Below are positions 1 through 5,318 of a stretch of DNA of 6,106 nt, piece by piece. The DNA lies in contig DAOVUR010000118.1 of assembly GCA_030632465.1 (NCBI GenBank), positions 1-6,106 of the forward strand, read 5' to 3'. Source of the stretch: a bacterium. Its GTDB lineage: Bacteria > Verrucomicrobiota > Kiritimatiellia > UBA8416 > CAMZLY01. The stretch's first letter is position 1. Every line of letters starts with the position of its first letter. A program made the translations under genes and the position numbers. The notes beneath the pieces were generated by a model. It ran no database searches, was not told the DNA's origin, and saw only the letters and a list, made by a program, of their open reading frames with translations.

Positions 1-88
1 CTTGCCGTGCACCACATACAACAACAACAGAAAAATGCTCAACTAGCCTGCATAACTTATCTGCTAATATCCGTTTTTTATAATTCAT
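1..88 (-). CDS. Probable AAA_14/DUF4143-type ATPase, N-terminal fragment
   Basis: An open frame begins at the ATG at 88-86 and runs off the left edge after 29 codons. It starts MNYKKRILADKLCRLVEH, continues with a hydrophobic FSVVVV strand, and ends at CGARQ on the window edge. This matches the opening of AAA_14/DUF4143 ATPases: a basic N-terminus, a helix, a beta strand, then G-x-RQ leading into the Walker A loop (GxRQVGKT in the family). The Walker A lysine itself lies outside the window. An in-frame TAG at 109-107 lies just upstream with no other ATG between, so this start is the natural one. There is no Shine-Dalgarno sequence, but a good promoter sits immediately upstream (separate entry). 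These ATPases are often isolated accessory genes of uncertain cellular role. The family call rests on 29 residues only, so it is tentative. Confidence 0.6.
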   Translation of the reverse strand, partial: MNYKKRILADKLCRLVEHFSVVVVCGARQ

Positions 89-94
89 ACTGGA

Positions 95-123
95 AATATA
101 GTGATGCTATCATCAGATTTCAA
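95..123 (-). promoter_or_regulatory. Candidate sigma-70-type promoter for a leaderless ATPase transcript
   Basis: On the minus strand TTGAAA (123-118) is followed by exactly 17 bases and then TATATT (100-95), close to the TTGACA/TATAAT consensus with optimal spacing. Six bases (94-89) separate the -10 box from the ATG at 88, so the usual start-site distance puts +1 on the A of the start codon. That would give a leaderless mRNA, in line with the missing Shine-Dalgarno sequence. A perfect 5-bp inverted repeat (TGATG at 102-106, CATCA at 111-115, loop CTAT) sits in the spacer between the boxes and could be an operator or chance. The prediction is from sequence only. Confidence 0.45.
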
Positions 124-131
124 GCCTTTTC

Positions 132-548
132 TCATTCTCCGATAATTTTCACTAATACGCGTTTACGGCGTTTTCCATCAAACTCACCATAGAAGATACA
201 TTCCCATGGCCCAAAATCAAGTTTACCGTCAGTTACAGCCACAACCACTTCGCGCCCCATAATCGTACGCTTAAGATGCGCATCACCATTATCTTCAAAT
301 CCATTATGCGCATAGCGATCATACGGTTTTTCCGGAGCCAACTCTTCTAGCCAACGTTCAAAATCAGCATGTAGCCCAGACTCATTATCATTAATGAACA
401 CACTCGCAGTAATATGCATAGCATTAACCAAAACCATGCCTTCAGTCACACCACTCTCAGCAAGACACTCTTCCACATGAGGAGTTATATTAATAAACTC
501 ACGCCGCTTCTTAATATCAAACCATAACTCTTTTCTATAAGATTTCAT
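132..548 (-). CDS. yjbQ: YjbQ/UPF0047 family protein (secondary thiamine-phosphate synthase-like)
   Basis: This 138-residue protein has the full length usual for the UPF0047/YjbQ family, a single small beta-rich domain with a conserved surface histidine site. Visible family landmarks are MHITASVFINDNE (44-56, His45), YAHN (79-82, His81), EDNGDAHLKR (85-94, His91), the VTDGKLDFGPWE segment (105-116), and the C-terminal FYGEFDG...KRVLVKIIGE stretch. The three histidines are the likely metal or catalytic site. E. coli YjbQ can replace thiamine-phosphate synthase at low efficiency, hence the database name; its physiological role is unsettled. The E. coli type has GTWQ where this protein has GPWE, a variant I recall as common in one bacterial subgroup of the family. 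The ATG at 548 matches the usual N-terminus. The only Shine-Dalgarno-like bases (AGGAA) lie about 12 bases upstream, so initiation may be weak. The upstream spacer is full of repeats. Confidence 0.92.
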   Translation of the reverse strand: MKSYRKELWFDIKKRREFINITPHVEECLAESGVTEGMVLVNAMHITASVFINDNESGLHADFERWLEELAPEKPYDRYAHNGFEDNGDAHLKRTIMGREVVVAVTDGKLDFGPWECIFYGEFDGKRRKRVLVKIIGE

Positions 549-557
549 TTTAAAAGA

Positions 558-592
558 AGTTCCTAGTTATCAGTTTTTAGATGTCAGTTCTA
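558..592 (-). repeat. Degenerate 7-base tandem repeat tract A (AACT heptads)
   Basis: Read on the plus strand, five consecutive heptads all begin with AG: AGTTCCT, AGTTATC, AGTTTTT, AGATGTC, AGTTCTA. Four of the five begin AGTT. On the coding (minus) strand each unit therefore ends in AACT, or ATCT for the divergent one. The tract occupies the leader just upstream of yjbQ and ends 10 bases before its ATG. The three trailing bases of each unit are nearly free. It resembles the heptanucleotide STRR repeats described in cyanobacteria in period only; relationship is not implied. Confidence 0.6.
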
Positions 593-595
593 ATA

Positions 596-615
596 ATCAG
601 CTTTACAGAGCTGAT
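596..615. repeat. Short perfect inverted repeat (7-bp arms)
   Basis: ATCAGCT (596-602) and AGCTGAT (609-615) are perfect inverted copies separated by a six-base loop. It lies between the AACT heptad tract and the larger GC-rich hairpin in the spacer between the ABC exporter and yjbQ. There is no T-run after it in either direction, so it does not look like an intrinsic terminator by itself. It could be an operator or an RNA hairpin in a yjbQ leader. Confidence 0.5.
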
Positions 616-622
616 GCCATAA

Positions 623-658
623 CCTGCCCGCATTGCTTCGCAAAGCGATGCAGGCGGG
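623..658. repeat. GC-rich REP-like stem-loop
   Basis: Arms CCTGCC (623-628) and GGCGGG (653-658) pair with one wobble. An opposed C/A mismatch follows (629/652), then a 9-bp inner stem GCATTGCTT/AAGCGATGC (630-638, 643-651) with one wobble and a CGCA loop. The whole is 36 bases and clearly more GC-rich than the surrounding AT-rich spacer. It lies 3' of the ABC exporter gene and 5' of yjbQ. There is no U-tract on the coding strand after it (the sequence continues TTATGG), so it is not a canonical terminator. A dispersed REP-type palindrome or an mRNA-stabilising 3' structure is more likely. Confidence 0.65.
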
Positions 659-693
659 CTATTCACTATTCACTATTAGTTATTCACTAACTA
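659..693 (-). repeat. 7-base tandem repeat tract B (TGAATAG heptads)
   Basis: On the coding strand the heptads read, from 693 downward, TAGTTAG, TGAATAA, CTAATAG, TGAATAG, TGAATAG: two identical copies, one single-base variant and two more diverged units. The tract begins 6 bases beyond the exporter stop codon and abuts the GC-rich hairpin. Because 7 is not a multiple of 3, the TGA, TAG and TAA triplets fall in all three reading frames. The unit shares the TGAA start with the repeat tract downstream of pilB. Confidence 0.7.
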
Positions 694-699
694 CGTTCC

Positions 700-2595
700 T
701 TAACTAACCATTTGCATATCACACAATTTCTTATAATGCGCATCTTTAGCAATAAGTTCATCATGTGTTCCACGCTCAACCACATTACCGCCATCCAGCA
801 ATAAAATCTGATCAGCATGCTTCACCGTACTAAGTCTATGCGCAATAGCAAATACTGTACGACCTTCCATAACTTTATTAATTGCATCTTGCACCAACCG
901 TTCAGTAACAGTATCAAGCGCGCTAGTGGCTTCATCAAGAATCAAAATTGGCGGATTCTTTAGAATCGCACGAGCAATAGCAATACGTTGCCGCTCCCCG
1001 CCACTAAGTACAAATCCCTTTTCACCAACTACGCGTTCATAACCATCAGGATCAGAGGCAATAAACTCATGTGCATTCGCCATCTTAGCCGCAGCCTCTA
1101 TCTCTTTCTGCGTGGCGCCTTTCGTACCGTAAGAAATATTATAAGCAATAGTATCATTAAAAAGAATTGTCTGTTGCGAAACAACACCTACTAAACGACG
1201 TAATGATGAAATTTCCATTTCCTTCAGATCAATTCCATCAATCAAAACCTTACCGTCGGTAGGATCATAAAAACGCGCCAAAATATTCGCCATCGTACTC
1301 TTGCCAGAACCAGTCTCACCAACCAGTGCCAACACACTACCAGCTGGAATATCCACATTGATATCGTTCAGAATAGATTTCCCATCCTCCTGATACTTAA
1401 AGTCAACATGATCAAAGATTATGCTCTTTTTGAATTCCTCAACCTTTATAGAATTAGCAGATTCCTCAACAACCTCATTCATATCAATCAGCTCAAATAT
1501 TCTAGTAAGTGCAGCAGCACCTTTTTGCACGCCAGTATTAATACGCGCCAGCTGCTTGATCGGCTTATAGATTATAACAGCTGCCATTGCCACAGGAAGG
1601 ATCTGATACCATTTAACACCATTGATAATACACACTATCGCAAAGGCCAACACCAACAACATTGCAACAGCTTCTACCAATGGACTCATCAAAAGCTCTG
1701 CCCGTAATGCTCGAATAATCTTACGGAAATACTGTCCATTCATTCCCTGAAATCGCGCATACTCTTCCGCTTCCATGTGAAAAGCCTTAACAGCCGTAAT
1801 GCCTGTTAGATTCTCATGCATCCGCGAGACAAGATCAGAAATCCTCATTAAAGCGTGCCTAGTATAACGACGTACATATTTACCAAGCACAATAATAGGT
1901 ACAATACATAGCGGGAAGAACAGACCTATACCACCCACAATACTTAATAGATTATTATCGGATGAGAAACTCACTGCAAAAATAACTGCAGCAATTATCT
2001 CTATTGGTGCACGTACTACATCTGCAATAGTAGTGGAGATAACCTGTTCCACCACTGTAGTATCATTTGTACATCGACTTATCAGCTGCCCCACATCGCT
2101 ACTGCCAAAAAACTTTAAAGACTGATTCTGTAAATTATTAAATAGTTGATTTCTCAGATCACATACAATTCTTGAACCTACCCACCGCATGAAATATCGG
2201 TTGGCAAAAACTCCAGCACTACGCAATATCACAAATAGTGGTAGCGCTATTATCCCGATCAACATCACCTGCCAAGTCAACGTACCATCTTCACGCAGCA
2301 CAGGAATACCATGATCTTCAGCAACCTTAATCGCTTTTATAAACTTCTCATCTACAACCTCACCCTCTGCGCCTTGATATTTAATATCATCAGGAACGGA
2401 GGCAGATGTTTCTGCAACTACAGGTGAATCCAACAGCTGAAGAACTGTAGGAATTCCTTGCAACATCCCAAAAACAGACCCCCCAGCCACTATACCAGCG
2501 AGAATACCTATAATAAGATGAGTCTTATATGGACGCGCATAACCTAGCAAACGCCGATAAATAGAATATGCAGAAGAACTGTTTTGGTCTGTCAT
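700..2595 (-). CDS. MsbA-like ABC exporter, fused membrane and ATPase domains
   Basis: This 631-residue half-transporter has an N-terminal ABC type-1 exporter membrane domain (about 1-370) and a C-terminal nucleotide-binding domain (about 390-628). It would act as an inner-membrane homodimer or with an unseen partner. Hydrophobic segments lie near 25-50, 110-130, 195-212, 215-237, 305-325 and 328-345. ATPase motifs are complete: Walker A GETGSGKST (426-434), Q-loop glutamine in VVSQQ (471-475), signature LSGGERQR (530-537), Walker B LILDEATSALD (551-561) and switch histidine H586 in IAHRLST. The family exports lipids (MsbA, lipid A core) or drugs and peptides; the substrate cannot be told from sequence. 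The loop between the first two membrane helices is long (about 55-107, acidic), roughly 50 residues against a short loop in MsbA. Its ATG overlaps the trxB stop codon (TAATG), and a GGAG 11 bases upstream lies inside trxB, so translation is probably coupled to TrxB. Confidence 0.93.
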   Translation of the reverse strand: MTDQNSSSAYSIYRRLLGYARPYKTHLIIGILAGIVAGGSVFGMLQGIPTVLQLLDSPVVAETSASVPDDIKYQGAEGEVVDEKFIKAIKVAEDHGIPVLREDGTLTWQVMLIGIIALPLFVILRSAGVFANRYFMRWVGSRIVCDLRNQLFNNLQNQSLKFFGSSDVGQLISRCTNDTTVVEQVISTTIADVVRAPIEIIAAVIFAVSFSSDNNLLSIVGGIGLFFPLCIVPIIVLGKYVRRYTRHALMRISDLVSRMHENLTGITAVKAFHMEAEEYARFQGMNGQYFRKIIRALRAELLMSPLVEAVAMLLVLAFAIVCIINGVKWYQILPVAMAAVIIYKPIKQLARINTGVQKGAAALTRIFELIDMNEVVEESANSIKVEEFKKSIIFDHVDFKYQEDGKSILNDINVDIPAGSVLALVGETGSGKSTMANILARFYDPTDGKVLIDGIDLKEMEISSLRRLVGVVSQQTILFNDTIAYNISYGTKGATQKEIEAAAKMANAHEFIASDPDGYERVVGEKGFVLSGGERQRIAIARAILKNPPILILDEATSALDTVTERLVQDAINKVMEGRTVFAIAHRLSTVKHADQILLLDGGNVVERGTHDELIAKDAHYKKLCDMQMVS

Positions 2596-3515
2596 TAAGT
2601 AAGCGACTCCAGATAACCAATTGCCTCTAAAGCAGCCTTACATCCACTACCAGCAGCAGTAACTGCTTGCTTATACGTGTGATCTTGAACATCACCTGCC
2701 GCAAAGACCCCAGCAATATTAGTCTTTGTGTTTGTTGCAACAATGAATCCCTGATCATCTAAATCAATCTGGCCATCAAAAGCGCCAGTATTAGGCTTGT
2801 GCCCTATCCCCATAAAGAGTCCTGTCACATCTATATTCGACAGCTCCTCGGTCTTGACATTCTTTATCCGCAGCCCAGTTACTTCATTCTTTTCAACATC
2901 AAGCACTTCATCAATCACTGAATCCCAAAGCACCTCAATCTTCTCATTAGCCAAAACCCTATCGGCCATAATCTGCGAAGCACGTAATTTATCACGACGA
3001 TGAATCATATAAACTTTAGATGACATACGAGCAAGAAACAGGGCTTCTTCTGCCGCAGTATCACCACCACCAACAACTGCCACTGGAACATCACGATAAA
3101 ACGCACCATCACAAGTTGCACAAGCACTAACACCACGACCAGTCAAAGTTCTAATAGATTCCATATCAAGATAGATAGCAGTAGCACCTGTTGCAATAAT
3201 AATAGACTGAGTCTCGATCACATCACCACTGCCAAGCGTTAACGTCAAGGGACTACCACTAAGATCAGTCGATACAACCTCATCCATAATAAACTTAGCA
3301 TTAAAACGAGCCGCCTGATCCTTCATACTCTGCATCAGAGTAAATCCATCTATGCCATCAACAAACCCAGGATAGTTTTCAATATCAGTTGTTGTTGTCA
3401 GCTGCCCGCCTGGTTGCATGCCTTCGATAACCAAAGGCTCAAAATCAGCTCTTGCCGCATAGATAGCCGCCGTCAGCCCCGCAGGCCCCGTCCCTACAAT
3501 AACAATCTTTTCCAT
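2595..3515 (-). CDS. trxB: Thioredoxin-disulfide reductase
   Basis: A 306-residue, full-length, low-molecular-weight type thioredoxin reductase. It is a cytoplasmic flavoenzyme that passes electrons from NADPH via FAD and a redox disulfide to thioredoxin. Motifs in order: FAD-binding GTGPAG (8-13), QPGGQLTTTTDIENYPGF (34-51), the second FAD-contact segment IIIATGA (105-111), redox-active CATC (Cys132 and Cys135) in CATCDG, NAD(P)-binding GGGDTA (149-154), HRRD (172-175) whose basic residues favour NADPH, and the C-terminal FAD motif GVFAAGDVQD (269-278). All catalytic features are intact. The ATG at 3515 is supported by AAGGAG 8 bases upstream. The gene follows a 93-bp repeat-filled spacer after pilB and overlaps the exporter gene by one base. 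No convincing promoter was found in the spacer, so it may be read through from the pil genes. Confidence 0.97.
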   Translation of the reverse strand: MEKIVIVGTGPAGLTAAIYAARADFEPLVIEGMQPGGQLTTTTDIENYPGFVDGIDGFTLMQSMKDQAARFNAKFIMDEVVSTDLSGSPLTLTLGSGDVIETQSIIIATGATAIYLDMESIRTLTGRGVSACATCDGAFYRDVPVAVVGGGDTAAEEALFLARMSSKVYMIHRRDKLRASQIMADRVLANEKIEVLWDSVIDEVLDVEKNEVTGLRIKNVKTEELSNIDVTGLFMGIGHKPNTGAFDGQIDLDDQGFIVATNTKTNIAGVFAAGDVQDHTYKQAVTAAGSGCKAALEAIGYLESLT

Positions 3516-3523
3516 CTCTACAA

Positions 3524-3529
3524 CTCCTT
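3524..3529 (-). promoter_or_regulatory. Strong ribosome binding site of trxB
   Basis: AAGGAG on the minus strand, 8 bases before the ATG at 3515. It is the best Shine-Dalgarno sequence in the window and fixes the trxB start. The other genes have weaker or overlapping sites: GAAGGG 6 bases before pilB, GGAG 11 bases before the exporter, distant AGGAA before yjbQ. Confidence 0.8.
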
Positions 3530-3532
3530 TAA

Positions 3533-3606
3533 ATTTTCACCCTTTTAACTTCACCCTTCATATAGCGCACCGCACTCATCGTTCAGCTTTCATACTTCAT
3601 CGTTCA
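3533..3606 (-). repeat. 7-base tandem repeat tract C (TGAA heptads)
   Basis: On the coding strand five contiguous heptads start at 3606: TGAACGA, TGAAGTA, TGAAAGC, TGAACGA, TGAGTGC. After an 11-base break come TGAAGGG, TGAAGTT, AAAAGGG, TGAAAAT (3560-3533). Eight of the nine units begin TGA, seven of them TGAA. The two exact TGAACGA copies are 21 bases apart. The tract fills nearly the whole spacer between the pilB stop and the trxB Shine-Dalgarno site, and supplies TGA codons in all three frames. No hairpin with a T-run was seen, so no intrinsic terminator separates pilB from trxB. Confidence 0.7.
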
Positions 3607-3608
3607 CT

Positions 3609-5318
3609 CTAGGTGTACTTCATAACTTCTTCAACAGTAGTATAACCATCAAGCACATTCCGCAAACCATCTTCGCGTAAAGTACGCATACCTAATTCAA
3701 CAGCCTTATCTCTGATCAGCAAAGTAGGCTGACGATCATTAATCATATCTTTAATAGGATCTGAGACTGCCAGATACTCATATATTCCTCGTCGCCCTTT
3801 ATATCCAGTCTCATTACAAGTGGTACAACCTGCGCCATAATAAAATTGACGATCTCCAATAGACTCACGAGTAATCTTTAACTGGCGCAGCATATCATCA
3901 TCAGGAACATAGGCTGTTTTACAATCTTCACATATAGTACGAACAAGCCTCTGCCCAATCACGGCAACCAGAGTTGAAGAAATCAGAAACGGCTCAACAT
4001 CCATATCAATCAAACGCGTAACCGCACCGGCAGCATCATTGGTATGCAATGTACTGAATACTAAATGCCCCGTTAACGCAGCCTGAACAGCCATCTGCGC
4101 TGTTTCCAAGTCACGTATTTCACCAATCATCATAACATCTGGATCTTGACGAAGAAAGGCACGCAAAATCATAGCAAAAGAGTTACCAACAGCACTATGA
4201 ACTGGGACCTGGATAATTCCCTCAATATCATACTCAACAGGTTCTTCAGCAGTAAGAATTTTATTCTCGATTGTATTGATACGCCCTAAGCCTGAATAAA
4301 GTGTAGTTGTTTTTCCGGAACCAGTAGGCCCTGTAATAATAATAATCCCATTTGGTTTCTTGATATCTAGAAGAAACTTATCATATACATCTTCAGGCAT
4401 ACCGAGACTTTCGATCTCGAGCGAGACCACCGATCTGTCTAAAACACGCAACACAACACTCTCACCAAATTGCGTAGGAAGTGTCGATACACGTAAATCA
4501 ATAAGCCTTCCGCCAATTGAGATCTGAATACGTCCATCCTGAGGCAGTCGTCGTTCAGCAATATTCAATCCGGCCATAACTTTTATTCTAGAGATCAGCG
4601 GAAACGCCAATTGGCGAGGTGGCGGATTCATTTCGTAAAGCGCACCATCAACACGATACCTAATCTTAAACTCTTTCTCAAATGGCTCAAAATGAATATC
4701 CGATGCACGATCATTCACCGCTTGATAAAGTACAAGGTTAACAAAACGAATAACAGGCGTAGAGCCAGCAAGCTCTTCAATACCCTTAAGAGAATCATCC
4801 CCTTCACCCTCTGCCGCATCCCCCACTTCCTCAATCTCAGATTCAAGAGCAGAAAGCATCATATTAACAGTTTCGCTATCATCACCATAAAACTGATTAA
4901 TATAGTTACGGATATCACCTTCACGCGCCAATACAAAGGTAACATCACGAGTCAGAACAAACATAAGTTCATCCATAATCTGCGGATTAACCATTTCAAA
5001 GACCGCCAGCACAACAGAACTACCATCAGCTTCAACAGGAATGGTATTATACATTCTTGCCACACTAGCCGGAACAGACTGCACTACATCGTGAGGAATA
5101 TCAGTTGCTGGTAAATTAACTACGCGCGCTCCCATATAACCAGCCATAATTTCTAGCAAGTTATCTTCCGTGATCACCTCCATATCAATCAAAAGATTCC
5201 TGATCGGTTTACCATTCTCGTTAAACTCATCAAGAACTTCCACAATCTGATCCTGATCTATTAACCCCTGCTCATGAACAATATTCAACAAGGGATGATC
5301 TAATATTTGTGATTCCAT
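3609..5318 (-). CDS. pilB: Type IV pilus extension ATPase PilB (GspE/PulE family)
   Basis: This 569-residue cytoplasmic hexameric ATPase is of the size usual for PilB, which powers pilin assembly at the inner-membrane platform PilC. Domains: MshEN/T2SSE-N region (about 1-145), an acidic linker (about 158-182), a PAS-like N2 domain (about 183-310, including ASDIHFEPFEKEFKIRYRVDG), and the RecA-like motor (about 320-460). Motor motifs are Walker A GPTGSGKTT (330-338), Asp-box TAEEPVEY (356-363), Walker B DPDVMMIGEIRDLE (392-405) and His-box HLVFSTLHTND (418-428). A tetracysteine zinc site follows (C463, C466, C498, C501), typical of PilB/GspE and absent from PilT. The N-terminal MshEN motifs are degenerate (see findings). 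A type II secretion GspE is the alternative, but overlap with pilT favours pili. The ATG overlaps the pilT stop (TAATG), with GAAGGG 6 bases upstream. The stop is TAG, and an unusual repeat spacer follows. Confidence 0.93.
   Translation of the reverse strand: MESQILDHPLLNIVHEQGLIDQDQIVEVLDEFNENGKPIRNLLIDMEVITEDNLLEIMAGYMGARVVNLPATDIPHDVVQSVPASVARMYNTIPVEADGSSVVLAVFEMVNPQIMDELMFVLTRDVTFVLAREGDIRNYINQFYGDDSETVNMMLSALESEIEEVGDAAEGEGDDSLKGIEELAGSTPVIRFVNLVLYQAVNDRASDIHFEPFEKEFKIRYRVDGALYEMNPPPRQLAFPLISRIKVMAGLNIAERRLPQDGRIQISIGGRLIDLRVSTLPTQFGESVVLRVLDRSVVSLEIESLGMPEDVYDKFLLDIKKPNGIIIITGPTGSGKTTTLYSGLGRINTIENKILTAEEPVEYDIEGIIQVPVHSAVGNSFAMILRAFLRQDPDVMMIGEIRDLETAQMAVQAALTGHLVFSTLHTNDAAGAVTRLIDMDVEPFLISSTLVAVIGQRLVRTICEDCKTAYVPDDDMLRQLKITRESIGDRQFYYGAGCTTCNETGYKGRRGIYEYLAVSDPIKDMINDRQPTLLIRDKAVELGMRTLREDGLRNVLDGYTTVEEVMKYT

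Noticed and set aside
7..192. Plus-strand open frame of 61 codons at the left edge
   Set aside because: It overlaps the yjbQ 3' end and the partial ATPase gene on the opposite strand, and shows no family resemblance. The minus-strand reading is convincing instead.
623..658. Intrinsic terminator for the exporter gene
   Set aside because: The stem is strong but there is no T-run following it on the coding strand, so it was called a REP-like repeat.
558..694. CRISPR array or attachment site
   Set aside because: The repeat units are 7 bases long with no uniform spacers, and no cas or integrase gene is present.
700..2595. CydC or CydD glutathione/cysteine exporter
   Set aside because: Only the neighbourhood (trxB) hints at this. 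The single half-transporter lacks a paired partner gene and looks like a general MsbA-type exporter.
4611..5114. Plus-strand open frame of 167 codons opposite pilB
   Set aside because: It lies wholly antisense to a strongly conserved gene, its protein is basic and low-complexity with no recognisable motif, and it has no plausible independent signals.
3609..5318. Type II secretion GspE
   Set aside because: It cannot be excluded on sequence alone, but the pilT overlap makes PilB the better call.
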